Position numbers and translations under genes: made by a program
From: an uncultured Bacilli bacterium
Lineage (GTDB): Bacteria; Bacillota_I; Bacilli_A; RFN20; CAG-631
Length of the DNA stretch: 64,000 bases
NCBI GenBank assembly: GCA_934201705.1
Contig: CAKPXF010000011.1
Location: 13,855 to 77,854, forward strand
Direction of reading: 5' to 3'
Notes under the pieces: model-generated
Told to the model about the DNA's origin: nothing
Seen by the model: the letters and a program-made list of their open reading frames with translations, nothing else
The model's database searches: none
In this document: one piece after another, positions 9,283 to 18,822 of the stretch
Layout: every line of letters begins with the position of its first letter
Numbering within the stretch: the stretch's first letter is position 1

Positions 9283-9401
9283 TTATGCGCTAATCATATA
9301 AACATTCAATTTGCTATAAAAAAATAAAAACGCCAACCTTTAATGATATGCAAAATAAAATTCAATAAAAGGATATAAAAATATGGTGAATAGTGATGAA
9401 A

Positions 9402-10589
9402 TTATTTTAAATTTCTATATGCTAAAGGAGTCATTTTCATAAAACTCTTAAAGGTATTATTAAAATGTGATTGTGATGAAAAGCCTAAGTAAACACTAAT
9501 TGAAGCAATGGATTTATCGCTATATTTTAATAAATTTGTTGATTCATTTATTTTCATTTTTAAAATATAGTTTGAAACTGTCATTTCAGTCTCCCTTTTT
9601 ACTTTTTTAAATAAAGTGCTTTTGCTTACAAATAAAGAAGCACAAATATCCTCAGCCTTAATCGCTTCAGATAAATGTTCAATTATGTATTTATTTAATT
9701 TAACTAAAAATAGTGATGATTCATTATTGCCTTTAATTTTACTAACATGCTCAGTAAAATCAAATAGCATTCTTATTTGTAATGATAATATGTCATTAAC
9801 ATTTTGCATTAATTCAACCTTTTGAATATATAAGTCACTTAAGGATAAAGCATCAATAATTGACATATTTCCTTTAATTGCTGCTCTACTAAAAATAGTT
9901 GTTGCAACAATAAAGGTGTTTTTTGCTTGTCTTAAAACATCACTAGATAGCTTTCCAGCTTTAGTAGCATGGGCATTATTAATCCAAGCTTTAAGTTTAG
10001 CTACATCACCATTTTCAACAATTGATATTAACTCTTGCTCAATATTAAGAGAATTATTTTCATAATTTGTGTTATATTCTTCAATTTGCTTGTTTGATAC
10101 TTCAATTTGTATTTCTTTATCTAATTCTTTATCCTTTTCCTTATCGAGTAAAACATCTGCCAAGGATATTTTTTCATTATTCAAAATATAATTAAACATT
10201 AAAAGAGATTGTAAAACACTTTCAAGTGGCATATTAACAATATTGTTCATTGAATAAACAAATTCTTTATAATCATCTTTATTTAATTCAAGCTCTAAAG
10301 CCAATTTAAAAAGAATAGCATTAGTTGGCTTTAATAATCTAAATGGTCCAAGTATTATTTTATATTCCTGACTTTTTAAAAAGGCATAATAAAAGAAATC
10401 CTTTGTAGTGAAATATCCGATATTTTCATTATGATTTAATATTTCCTTTTCATATAAAATAATAGGATCCTTCTTTAAAGAAATTGTAAAATAAGTTTTT
10501 AACAAAGTATTATTTTCGTATAATCTAGCTGGTATTCCACATAGATTTGCAAGATTTTCAATTAAGTATGCTAAATCATTTTTGTCCAT
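9402..10589 (-). CDS. AraC-family transcriptional regulator
   Basis: 395 aa from ATG 10589, chosen because AAAAGGAAG lies just upstream; the frame stays open to 10655, but that extension (a hydrophobic stretch) lacks an RBS. The C-terminal ~100 residues form a two-helix-turn-helix AraC domain: IKAEDICASLFVSKSTLFKK, then DKSIASISVYLGFSSQSHF and the usual FKSFMKMTPLAYR ending. The middle contains FSRAAIKGN...ALSLSDLYIQ, a motif I recognise from AraC regulators related to the YSIRK-surface-antigen regulator group. It is divergent from the GPH symporter/rhamnosidase/GH3 operon across a ~105-bp gap and probably activates it. The N-terminal sensor region is unassigned. Confidence 0.88.
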   Translation of the reverse strand: MDKNDLAYLIENLANLCGIPARLYENNTLLKTYFTISLKKDPIILYEKEILNHNENIGYFTTKDFFYYAFLKSQEYKIILGPFRLLKPTNAILFKLALELELNKDDYKEFVYSMNNIVNMPLESVLQSLLMFNYILNNEKISLADVLLDKEKDKELDKEIQIEVSNKQIEEYNTNYENNSLNIEQELISIVENGDVAKLKAWINNAHATKAGKLSSDVLRQAKNTFIVATTIFSRAAIKGNMSIIDALSLSDLYIQKVELMQNVNDILSLQIRMLFDFTEHVSKIKGNNESSLFLVKLNKYIIEHLSEAIKAEDICASLFVSKSTLFKKVKRETEMTVSNYILKMKINESTNLLKYSDKSIASISVYLGFSSQSHFNNTFKSFMKMTPLAYRNLK

Positions 10590-10640
10590 AATTTTCTTCC
10601 TTTTAATACTATAATACAAAAAAATGGAATATAATGCAAG

Positions 10641-10654
10641 AAAAAGCGCTTTCA
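10641..10654. promoter_or_regulatory. possible catabolite-responsive (cre-like) element
   Basis: In the divergent gap, the minus-strand reading TGAAAGCGCTTTTT matches the CcpA cre consensus (TGNAANCGNTNNCA) at all defined positions except the final CA. It lies ~40 bp upstream of the symporter start. This is a motif match only. Confidence 0.4.
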
Positions 10655-10694
10655 TTATGATATATTTAATACAGCAAAAGGAGATTATATAATT

Positions 10695-12614
10695 ATGGAA
10701 ACTAAAATGCTTGATAATTATGTTTTGAATTCTAAAATTAAAAGTAAAAATGTTACTAATAAAGAAAAATGGCTTGGTTATTTATTAGGCCCAATTGGAG
10801 CTTTATTATTAAATGCAGTATTAGCCTCATATTTAAATGTATACTATACTGATGTTTTAAAGCTAACATCTATTTGGGGTGGCTTATTTTTAACACTTTT
10901 CCCTATAATATCAAAAATTATTGATGCCATAACTAATGTAATTATGGGTTATATTATTGATAGGACTAAAACAAAGCAAGGAAAAGCAAGACCATGGATT
11001 TTATTTAGTGCTCCATTACTTGCAATAACTGGTATATTATTGTTCGTTGTACCAAATGGAAGCATAAAGCTACAAGTGGCTTGGGTTATGATATCTTATA
11101 ATTTATTTTATTCCTTTGCTTTTACAATTTATAATATGTCTCATAGCTTAATGGTTCCTTTATCAACACGTAATACAACTCAAAGAGGGGGACTTTCAGT
11201 ATTTAATCAAATTTCTACAATTATGATTTCAGGTATTGTTGTAGCTTTAATTTTTCCAATGCTAATAATGCCTCTTATTGGTGTAAATAAAACCTCTTGG
11301 ATTATTTTAATGTGTGTTCTATCTATACTTGCTTTACCTTTAACTTTAATTGAATATTATTTTACTAAAGAAAGAATAACTGAAGAAAAAGCAGATGATA
11401 AAGAACAAAAAATACCATTTATCCTACAATTAAAAGCTATTTTTACAGACAAATTTCTAATATTATTAATTGTTTATTTCTTAATATACACAATAGGAAC
11501 AACATTGAAAAACATTAGCTTAGTATATTATTGTAATTATGTTTTAGGTACATACAATGATGGAATAACACAAACATTAGTTTCAGTGCTTGGTGGTATT
11601 CCTATGGGGATTGGTATCTTTTTAGTTTGGCCACTTGCCAAGAAATTTGGTAAAAAGAATGTAACAATGGTAGGATTTATAATTTATGCAATAGGTAGTG
11701 CAATTTGCTATATGTTTCCGACTAATATGGTAATAGTATTAATTGGCCAATTTATAAAAAATATTGGTGGACTTCCTTGTGCTTATGTCTTTATTGCTTT
11801 ATTTGCTGATGCCTTAGATGGGCTTGAATGGAAAACAGGCTTTAGGGCTGATGGCATGGCCATGTCAATTTATAGTATTATTACTGTTGCAACAACTGGT
11901 ATTTGTACAGGCTTATTTAATCTTTTCTTATCAAAAACAGGATATGTTGCTCCAGTAACATTAAGTGAATATTTAAATACACCATTATTAAGCTCTTTAA
12001 AAACGCAGCTTAGCTTAGATAAAATTGCTGATCTTGTAAGTAGTGGTAAGCTTAATTCATCAATTGCCTTTGTTCAACAAGCAAGTGTTAATAATTTCTT
12101 TAGCTTTTCATTCGTTGGCCTTGAAATAATAACAGGCTTAGTATGTGCCTTTATTTTATTCTTTGTAAACATTGAAAAAACTATTGATAAGAAGCATGAG
12201 GTATTAGTAAATCGTGAAAAAGAAGAATATAAAAAAGAAAATAAAGAATGGCTACCAGCTGATAGAAGAAATGAAATTTTATTATTAAAGCAAGAAAATG
12301 ATGCTCTTGAAGCTTATAAAAAAGAACTACTTGAAAAATGTGAAAAGAAGCATTTAAGCTTTGAAGAGGAATATAAAAAACATTTAGATAAAATAAATAA
12401 AAATAAAGAAAAACAGCTTTTAAAGGAAAAAGAAATAGCTATTAAAGAAAAAGCTAAAAAAGAAAAATATGAGGTTAAGATAACTGAAAAAAAGCGAAAG
12501 ATACTAAATAAGAAGCAAGAAGAAATTAATAGAATTTGGGAAAAAGAAAGCCTTAAAGGTCAAAAAGAGTATGAATATTATCAAAAGGAGTTATTGAAAT
12601 ATGCAAGTAAATAA
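10695..12614 (+). CDS. GPH-family sugar:cation symporter with a long charged C-terminal tail
   Basis: 639 aa. Residues ~25-493 are a 12-helix MFS transporter of the glycoside-pentoside-hexuronide group (MelB/XylP/XynB type): LGYLLGPIGALLLN in helix 1 and the hallmark loop GYIIDRTKTKQGKARPW between helices 2 and 3. It should import a glycoside or oligosaccharide with Na+ or H+. Residues ~493-639 are almost entirely Lys/Glu-rich helix with coiled-coil character (many EKK, KEKE and KKEK runs). This is not the EIIA domain found on LacS-type carriers. The RBS AAAGGAG precedes ATG 10695. The end overlaps the rhamnosidase start, making one operon with GH78 and GH3, so rhamnose- or glucose-containing glycosides are likely cargo. 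Confidence 0.9.
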   Translation: METKMLDNYVLNSKIKSKNVTNKEKWLGYLLGPIGALLLNAVLASYLNVYYTDVLKLTSIWGGLFLTLFPIISKIIDAITNVIMGYIIDRTKTKQGKARPWILFSAPLLAITGILLFVVPNGSIKLQVAWVMISYNLFYSFAFTIYNMSHSLMVPLSTRNTTQRGGLSVFNQISTIMISGIVVALIFPMLIMPLIGVNKTSWIILMCVLSILALPLTLIEYYFTKERITEEKADDKEQKIPFILQLKAIFTDKFLILLIVYFLIYTIGTTLKNISLVYYCNYVLGTYNDGITQTLVSVLGGIPMGIGIFLVWPLAKKFGKKNVTMVGFIIYAIGSAICYMFPTNMVIVLIGQFIKNIGGLPCAYVFIALFADALDGLEWKTGFRADGMAMSIYSIITVATTGICTGLFNLFLSKTGYVAPVTLSEYLNTPLLSSLKTQLSLDKIADLVSSGKLNSSIAFVQQASVNNFFSFSFVGLEIITGLVCAFILFFVNIEKTIDKKHEVLVNREKEEYKKENKEWLPADRRNEILLLKQENDALEAYKKELLEKCEKKHLSFEEEYKKHLDKINKNKEKQLLKEKEIAIKEKAKKEKYEVKITEKKRKILNKKQEEINRIWEKESLKGQKEYEYYQKELLKYASK

Positions 12615-15156
12615 TATTTTATGTGAATATTTAAAAAATCCTCTTGGAATTGGAATTAAAAGTCCTAGAATTACTTGGAATGTTGATGGATTAATTAAGC
12701 AAAGTGCTTATGAAATAATATATTATGTAAATGATGTAAAAAAAACTTCATCAATAATTGAAAGTGATTCTATGTTTTATGTATTTAAAGAAGAATTTCA
12801 AAGCAAGGATATAATAAAATATCAAATAAGAGTTCGTGATGAAAATAAAAGATGGAGCGAGCTATCTTTAATTAATTATTTTGAAATGGGATTACTTACT
12901 AATGATGATTGGAAGGCTTTTTGGATTAGTGGAGATTATAAAGTTAATAAAAACAAAAGATATCCAGTAGATTATTTTAAAAAGAAATTCAATGCTAATA
13001 ATATAAAAAAAGCTAGGCTATATATTTCAGCTTGTGGTTTATATGAAGCATTTATTAATAATAAAAAAGTGGGTAATTTTATCTTAGCGCCTGGATCTAC
13101 TGATTATAGAAAAAGAATTCAATATCAAACATACGATGTTACATCATATATAAAGAATAATAATGAAATTGTTGTTTTATTAGCTGATGGTTGGTATAGA
13201 GGAAGCATTGGTGCTAAAGGCTTTACTTATGTTTTTGGACGTCAAACTAAATTTATTGCTCAGCTTGAATTAATCGATATAAATGATAATAAAAAAGTTA
13301 TTATTACTGATAATACTTGGGACTTTTCAAGTGATGGACCTATTAGATTTTCTGATTTGAAGGATGGAGAAATAGTAGATAATAACTTAACTCCTTCCTT
13401 TAATAAAAAGGCTAAAATTGTTAAATTTGAGGCAAATTTAAAGGAATCTAATAATGGCTTTGTTATAGAAAAAGAAGCAAATAAGCCAATAAGAATGTTT
13501 AAATCTAAAACTAATAAAATAATACTTGAATTTAAAAATAATGTAGCTGGCTATTTAGCTTTTTCATGTATCGCTAAGAAAAATGATAAAATAGATATAG
13601 TACTTGGAGAGATGCTAGATGAAAATAATGATGTAACTTTAAAAAACATTCAATGTATTAGAAAAAATAAAAAAACGCCACTTCAAGAAATTCATCTAAT
13701 TTGTAAGGATAATTTAAATAGTTATCATAGTAAATTTTTCTATGGTGGCTTTAAATATGCTTCTATTACGACAAATGTTGAAATTAAAAAAGATGATTTT
13801 TTACAAATTGCAATTTGTTCAGATGTTGAAGAAGCATCATTGTTTGAGTGTTCAAACAATCTAATTAATATTTTTTATGATAATACTTTAAGAAGCTTAA
13901 AGAGTAATTCAGTTGATATACCAACAGATTGTCCAACACGTGAAAGAATGGGCTGGACTGGAGATTCACAAATATTCTTTGAAACAGCTAGCTTTTTAAC
14001 AAATTATGCTGCTTTTACAAGAAAGCATTTAAATGATGTTTTTGACCGTCAGTTTAAAAATGGTTGTTTACCACAAATTGCTCCTTATTCTGCTGAGGAT
14101 TGGTTTATGAATGTGATGAATGGTTCTGTTGGCTGGGCAGATGTTGGAATATTAACGCCATATAGATTTTATAAAAAATATAATGATATTCGAATTTTAA
14201 GGGACAATTTTGAAAAAATGGAAAAATATGCCATGTTTATGATAAAGCGTTGTGGAAGAGCAAAGGGCATTTATAGTTTATATGCTAAACCATTACATCT
14301 ATCAAAGGAAAATAGAAAATATCAAGTAAACACTGGCCAATCATATGGTGAATGGGCTGAGCCTAACGATGTAAAAGCCTTTACATGGCTTGATTTTTGT
14401 AGACCAAATGCTGAAGAATCTATGGCTTATACTTATTGGATGATGACTCTAATGGTAAAGATTTGTGATATTTTAAATGAAAATAAAAACAAGGATTTAT
14501 ATATAAAATATGCAAATGGTATTAAAAAAGCCTACAATGAGCTTATAAGTAAAAAAGAATATTCTTTAAATACTAATCGACAAGCTAAATTAGTTAGGCC
14601 ATTATATTTAAATATTTTAACAAAAGAAAATGAAGATTATGCTAAAAAACGTTTAATAGAAGCTTTGAATTTTTATGACTTTAGAGTTGGCACAGGCTTT
14701 TTATCAACCCCTTTTATATTAGATGTTTTAGCAAATATTGATATAGAATATGCTTATAAGCTACTTGAAAATGAAAAAATGCCAGGCTGGCTATATATGG
14801 CCATAAATAATACAACAACTATTTGGGAAGGGTGGGAAGGAATTAATTCTCAAAGTGGTATTGCTTCATTAAATCATTACTCCAAAGGGGCAATGGTAAA
14901 ATGGTTATTTAGTGGTATGTGTGGAATTAATATAGTTAAAGAAAATGTTATAGCAGTAAAACCTTTAATTGGTGGGCATGTTACCTATGCTAAATGTAAT
15001 TATAAAAGCATTTATGGAAATATTAGTGTTTATTGGAAAAAAGAAAATGGAAAAATTACAATTAATATTAATGTTCCTGCTAATGTTGTGGTATTATTTG
15101 AATATAAAGACAAAAAAGAAGAATTATATTATGGTGAATATACATTTACCTTTTAG
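12601..15156 (+). CDS. alpha-L-rhamnosidase, GH78
   Basis: 851 aa, no signal peptide, so intracellular. The N-terminus (LCEYLKNPLGIGIKSPRITW) is the typical Fn3-like start of GH78, followed by a beta domain with LADGWYRGSIG, then the (alpha/alpha)6 barrel. The catalytic motif DIPTDCPTRERMGWTGDSQ carries the Glu and Asp of the active site, and TTTIWEGWEGIN...SLNHYSKGAM is the conserved late-barrel motif. It removes terminal alpha-L-rhamnose from imported glycosides. It starts 14 bp inside the symporter gene, with AAAGGAG a little upstream, so the two are coupled. The GH3 gene follows after ~9 bp. Confidence 0.93.
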   Translation: MQVNNILCEYLKNPLGIGIKSPRITWNVDGLIKQSAYEIIYYVNDVKKTSSIIESDSMFYVFKEEFQSKDIIKYQIRVRDENKRWSELSLINYFEMGLLTNDDWKAFWISGDYKVNKNKRYPVDYFKKKFNANNIKKARLYISACGLYEAFINNKKVGNFILAPGSTDYRKRIQYQTYDVTSYIKNNNEIVVLLADGWYRGSIGAKGFTYVFGRQTKFIAQLELIDINDNKKVIITDNTWDFSSDGPIRFSDLKDGEIVDNNLTPSFNKKAKIVKFEANLKESNNGFVIEKEANKPIRMFKSKTNKIILEFKNNVAGYLAFSCIAKKNDKIDIVLGEMLDENNDVTLKNIQCIRKNKKTPLQEIHLICKDNLNSYHSKFFYGGFKYASITTNVEIKKDDFLQIAICSDVEEASLFECSNNLINIFYDNTLRSLKSNSVDIPTDCPTRERMGWTGDSQIFFETASFLTNYAAFTRKHLNDVFDRQFKNGCLPQIAPYSAEDWFMNVMNGSVGWADVGILTPYRFYKKYNDIRILRDNFEKMEKYAMFMIKRCGRAKGIYSLYAKPLHLSKENRKYQVNTGQSYGEWAEPNDVKAFTWLDFCRPNAEESMAYTYWMMTLMVKICDILNENKNKDLYIKYANGIKKAYNELISKKEYSLNTNRQAKLVRPLYLNILTKENEDYAKKRLIEALNFYDFRVGTGFLSTPFILDVLANIDIEYAYKLLENEKMPGWLYMAINNTTTIWEGWEGINSQSGIASLNHYSKGAMVKWLFSGMCGINIVKENVIAVKPLIGGHVTYAKCNYKSIYGNISVYWKKENGKITININVPANVVVLFEYKDKKEELYYGEYTFTF

Positions 15157-15165
15157 GAGGATTAT

Positions 15166-17577
15166 ATGGAACTATTAGATTATGAAAAAAAGCATATAGA
15201 TTTTTTAAGAAATAATGCTCATGAATGCTGCTTGTTTTTAAAAAGAAATAAAAAATTTCCTTTAAAGGAGCCTTGCAAGTTAGTATTAGTTGGAAATGGG
15301 GCTAGAAATACTATAAAGGGTGGAACAGGCAGTGGTGATGTAGCCTCACGCTTCTTTAAGAATTGTGAGGAAGCCTTTAAGGAAAATGGCTTTGAAATAA
15401 CTTCAACTACTTGGCTTGATAAATATGATGCTTTTAAAAAAGAAAGTAAAAAGGATTATATAAAGGAAGGAAAAAAATTGGCTCGCAAGGCACATATTTT
15501 TGCTGGCATTTATACAATGGGCTTTTTTGAAGAAGAGAAAAACTATGATATATCTTGTGACTATAATGGAGATGCTTGTATTTATGTTTTAGCTCGTAAT
15601 TCAGGAGAGGGTAATGATAGGCGAAATATTAAGGGAGATGTTGAACTATCTGATAAGGAAGTTGAAGATATATTATTCTTAAATAAAAAATTTGCTAAAT
15701 TCTTATTAGTATTAAATGTTGGTGGTGTTGTTGATTTATCAAAAGTTTTAGAGGTTAATAATATTTTATTATTATCACAGCTTGGAGTTGTAACTGGGGA
15801 TGTTTTAGTAGATATTGTTTTAGGAAGAGTAAATCCTAGTGGAAAGCTTACTACTACTTGGGCTAAAATTGAAGATTATCCTTTCTTTAATGAATTTGGT
15901 AGTAAAGATGATACATATTATAAGGAAGGCTTATATGTTGGTTATCGTTATTTTCAAAGCTTTAACAAAGAAGCCTTATTTCCTTTTGGCTATGGACTTT
16001 CATATACTTCATTTATCAATAAAACAACTAATATTGAAGTAAATGGTTTAACTATTGCTTTAAAGGTAAATGTTAAAAATGTTGGCTCATATAGTGGAAA
16101 AGAGGTAATTCAAGTATATTTAACAAAGCCAAATGAATATATAGATGAACCTTTTATTCAATTATGTGGCTATAAAAAGACTAATGAATTAAATGTAAAT
16201 GAAAATGAGAATTTAGACATAATAATTGATTTAAAGGATTTTTCTTCATATGATGAAAAAAGAGCAATTTACTTTTTAAGTAAGGGAGAATATATTTTAC
16301 GTGTTGGTAATTCATCGATATCAACTATTCCTGTTTCTCGCTTAATATTAAAGGAAGAAATAATTATTAAAAGACTTAATAATAAATTAGTAAGTAAAGA
16401 AAAGGTTGATTGCTTAACTAGTAAACGTGAAAAAGAAAATTTAGAAAATATACCTTTATATGAGCTTGATGCTAAAAGCATTAAAGAAGAAGTGATTATT
16501 TATAAAAAGGATGAATATGTTGATGAAATGATAAAAAAATTATCTAACGATAAGCTTGCTAATATATGCATTGGCCATCATGAAGGAGGAATTGCTGAAA
16601 TTGTTGGCTCATCATGTAAGCATGTAGTTGGTGGAGCAGGTGAAACAGTTTTATGTGTTGATGAAATTAAAGAATCACTAACAATGGCAGATGGCCCTGC
16701 TGGTATTAGAATTACTCAAGAATATGGTATTGATGAAAAAGGAATATATGAAACTACCATAGATCCATTAATGGAAAAAATGATTGATTTTCTACCTAGT
16801 ATTGCAAAACCTTTTATTGCTCCAAATAATAAAAAAAGACATGGAACAATATATCATCAATACACAACCGCTATTCCAATTGGTACAGCCTTAGCTCAAT
16901 CATTTAATAATGACTTTATTAAAAAATGTGGTAGCATAATTTATGAAGAAATGGAAATATTTAATGTTGATTTATGGTTAGCACCAGCTTTAAATATACA
17001 TCGGAATATTTTATGTGGAAGAAATTTTGAATACTATTCTGAAGATCCTTATTTATCAGGTATGATAGCTACATATATGATAAAAGGTGTTGAAAAGAAT
17101 AATAAAGGCTGTACAATTAAGCATTTTGCTTTTAATAATCAAGAATTTAATCGTACTAATAATAATTCTAATATTTCAGAAAGAGTAATAAGAGAAATAT
17201 ATTTAAAGGGCTTTGAAATAGCTATTAATAAAGCAAACCCTAAAGCTATTATGACAAGCTATAATTTAATAAATGGTACTCATACATCAGAATCATATGA
17301 ATTAATAAATGATATTTTAAGATGTGAATGGAAATATGATGGCTTAGTTATGACAGATTGGGTAAAAACTGGAAGAAGCTTTTGTAATAAAAGTAAATAT
17401 AAAGCTTGCTATGCTTCTAAAAATATTAAAGCAGGAAATGATTTAACAATGTCAGGCTGTAATAAGGATTATAAGGACATAATGAAGGCCTTAAAGAATA
17501 ATTATTTAACAAGAAACGATTTAATTTATAGTGCATCTCGTATTTATAGAGCAATTTTAAGACAAAAGGCAAAGTAA
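15166..17577 (+). CDS. circularly permuted GH3 beta-glycosidase
   Basis: 803 aa with GH3 domains in swapped order. Residues ~35-260 are the GH3 C-terminal alpha/beta domain, including YVLARNSGEGNDRRN, whose Glu matches the acid/base SGEG motif. An Fn3-like domain follows (~295-395). The TIM barrel comes last: MADGPAGIR near 505, IKHFAFNNQE near 655, and VMTDWVKTGR near 725, where the MTDW Asp is the nucleophile. Such permuted GH3 enzymes are known from rumen Firmicutes (Ruminococcus albus, Butyrivibrio). It has no signal peptide and is the last gene of the symporter operon. Beta-glucosidase is the default guess; xylosidase is possible. Confidence 0.9.
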   Translation: MELLDYEKKHIDFLRNNAHECCLFLKRNKKFPLKEPCKLVLVGNGARNTIKGGTGSGDVASRFFKNCEEAFKENGFEITSTTWLDKYDAFKKESKKDYIKEGKKLARKAHIFAGIYTMGFFEEEKNYDISCDYNGDACIYVLARNSGEGNDRRNIKGDVELSDKEVEDILFLNKKFAKFLLVLNVGGVVDLSKVLEVNNILLLSQLGVVTGDVLVDIVLGRVNPSGKLTTTWAKIEDYPFFNEFGSKDDTYYKEGLYVGYRYFQSFNKEALFPFGYGLSYTSFINKTTNIEVNGLTIALKVNVKNVGSYSGKEVIQVYLTKPNEYIDEPFIQLCGYKKTNELNVNENENLDIIIDLKDFSSYDEKRAIYFLSKGEYILRVGNSSISTIPVSRLILKEEIIIKRLNNKLVSKEKVDCLTSKREKENLENIPLYELDAKSIKEEVIIYKKDEYVDEMIKKLSNDKLANICIGHHEGGIAEIVGSSCKHVVGGAGETVLCVDEIKESLTMADGPAGIRITQEYGIDEKGIYETTIDPLMEKMIDFLPSIAKPFIAPNNKKRHGTIYHQYTTAIPIGTALAQSFNNDFIKKCGSIIYEEMEIFNVDLWLAPALNIHRNILCGRNFEYYSEDPYLSGMIATYMIKGVEKNNKGCTIKHFAFNNQEFNRTNNNSNISERVIREIYLKGFEIAINKANPKAIMTSYNLINGTHTSESYELINDILRCEWKYDGLVMTDWVKTGRSFCNKSKYKACYASKNIKAGNDLTMSGCNKDYKDIMKALKNNYLTRNDLIYSASRIYRAILRQKAK

Positions 17578-17590
17578 AATTTGTCTTTTT
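17559..17590 (+). terminator. intrinsic terminator of the symporter-GH78-GH3 operon
   Basis: AAGACAAA (17559-17566) pairs with TTTGTCTT (17580-17587), followed by a T-run. The left arm lies inside the last codons of the GH3 gene. Confidence 0.75.
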
Positions 17591-17683
17591 CTTTACCAAA
17601 TAAAATAAAAAATCTACCGCTTACATTAAAATGCTTTATTTAATATATTTATTTTTAATAAAATAGCATTGAGGTGAAAAGTA

Positions 17684-17866
17684 ATGGAAATTAAATATGT
17701 AAGAGTAGATTACAACAATAGTAAAACAGGATCTAGTAAAACTAATGAGCATCAAAATATTATAACAAATATGCTAAATGAAAATTATAATTATTTAGGC
17801 TTTATTCCTGTAAAAATGGGACCAAGTGGGAAAATTTTGTCTATTGATTTAATATTTAAAAAATAA
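17684..17866 (+). CDS. small DUF4177-like protein
   Basis: 60 aa with a strong RBS (GAGGTGAAAAG) before ATG 17684. The sequence starts with a beta strand (MEIKYVRVDY), then a helix ending in MLNENYNYLGFIPV, then a second strand pair (GKILSIDLIFKK). This resembles the short beta-alpha-beta DUF4177 family, in which a subunit ends with a Gly-Trp/Tyr phrase. It is not membrane-anchored. Function unknown. It stands just upstream of a LytTR/DUF3021 pair, separated by that pair's own promoter, so the association may be loose. Confidence 0.65.
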   Translation: MEIKYVRVDYNNSKTGSSKTNEHQNIITNMLNENYNYLGFIPVKMGPSGKILSIDLIFKK

Positions 17867-17876
17867 GACAATTCTA

Positions 17877-17885
17877 TGCTATAAT
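17877..17885 (+). promoter_or_regulatory. extended -10 promoter of the LytTR gene
   Basis: TGCTATAAT, an extended -10 hexamer, lies 24 bp before ATG 17910. No good -35 box is visible. It argues against the in-frame GTG at 17889 as a start, since that codon would sit at about the transcript start. Confidence 0.55.
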
Positions 17886-17909
17886 AGGGTGAAAGTTGGT
17901 GCTTATTAT

Positions 17910-18344
17910 ATGAAATGCAATGTCTATATTGGAAAAAATCATGAAGAAGAAATTAATATTTATTCTAAAGAAAAAACAGCCTTAGTTGATGAAATAGTAA
18001 AAATTGTAAAATCTGATGCTAATGAAATAATAGCAATTAATGAAAACAAAGAAAAATTTATTGTAAATCCAATAGATATTACATGCTTTATTACATTTAA
18101 TAATAAAACATATGTAGTAATTAATAATAAAAAATATCAAGTAAAAAATAGATTATATCAATATGAAGAAATGCTTCAAGATAGCTTTGTAAAATTAAAT
18201 CAATCTTGCCTTGGTAATAAGCATAAGGTAAAGTGCTTTAAAGCATCAATTGGTGGATCGTTATTAGTTGCTTTTAAGGATGGCTATAGTGATTATATTT
18301 CAAGAAGAGAACTTAAGAATTTTAAAATAAGGATGGGATTATAA
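17910..18344 (+). CDS. LytTR-domain DNA-binding regulator
   Basis: 144 aa from ATG 17910. The ~35-residue N-terminal part (MKCNVYIGKNHEEEINIYSK) matches the short leader typical of stand-alone LytTR proteins paired with DUF3021. The remainder is a LytTR DNA-binding domain: KYQVKNRLYQYEEMLQDSF, VKLNQSCLGN and the ending YISRRELKNFKIRMGL are recognisable. It has no receiver domain. The next gene starts 2 bp after the stop and encodes DUF3021, the usual partner. Such pairs autoregulate and respond to membrane or envelope cues in other Firmicutes; the signal here is unknown. Confidence 0.85.
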   Translation: MKCNVYIGKNHEEEINIYSKEKTALVDEIVKIVKSDANEIIAINENKEKFIVNPIDITCFITFNNKTYVVINNKKYQVKNRLYQYEEMLQDSFVKLNQSCLGNKHKVKCFKASIGGSLLVAFKDGYSDYISRRELKNFKIRMGL

Positions 18345-18346
18345 TT

Positions 18347-18781
18347 ATGAATAGATATGTAAAGGAATACATTACAAGAGGTTTAATTTTTGCAGGCTTT
18401 GGTCCAATTGTTTTAGGAATTATTTATAGCTTTTTACAAGCTTTTGATGCTAATTTTAAGCTTGATGGCTATAGTGCCTTACTTGGAATTATATCAACCT
18501 ATATAATAGCTTTTGTTCATGCTGGCTCATCTATTTTTGTAAGCATTGAATCATTTAGTAAGATAAAAGCCTTATTTTGTCAGCTAATATCATTATATTT
18601 AGTATATACATTAGCTTATTTAATAAATAGCTGGATACCATTTGATTTAAAAATCTTATTGATTTATACAGCAATTTTTATAGTTGGTTTTTTACTTATT
18701 TGGTTAATTGTATATATAAGTGTAAAGATAACAAGTAAAAAGATGACTGAAAAGCTAATAAGCAAAGAAAATAACAAATAA
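18347..18781 (+). CDS. DUF3021 membrane protein
   Basis: 144 aa with four predicted membrane helices (about residues 12-32, 43-64, 74-92 and 102-125) and a basic C-terminal end. The opening ITRGLIFAGFGPIVLGIIY and a mid-protein AGSSIFVSIESF are typical of DUF3021. It is directly coupled to the LytTR gene (2 bp gap). The known arrangement implies that it modulates the LytTR regulator from the membrane; no enzymatic motif is seen. Confidence 0.85.
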   Translation: MNRYVKEYITRGLIFAGFGPIVLGIIYSFLQAFDANFKLDGYSALLGIISTYIIAFVHAGSSIFVSIESFSKIKALFCQLISLYLVYTLAYLINSWIPFDLKILLIYTAIFIVGFLLIWLIVYISVKITSKKMTEKLISKENNK

Positions 18782-18822
18782 GAGGCAAAAATAAAATGCC
18801 TTTTTATTTTATCTTGTTATTT
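18769..18822. terminator. bidirectional terminator
   Basis: Core hairpin AGGCA/TGCCT (18783-18801) with a T-run, enclosed by outer arms AAATAACAA and TTGTTATTT. It separates the convergent DUF3021 and kinase genes. Confidence 0.75.

Noticed and set aside
8791..9401. Insertion sequence or prophage remnant in the gene-free stretch
   Set aside because: No transposase-like coding, no terminal inverted repeats and no target duplication; the only content is the decayed surface-protein tail and hairpins.
17636..17675. AATGCT/AGCATT inverted repeat before the small DUF4177-like gene
   Set aside because: The stem is short and A/T-only inside, with a long loop; such pairs are expected by chance in this base composition.
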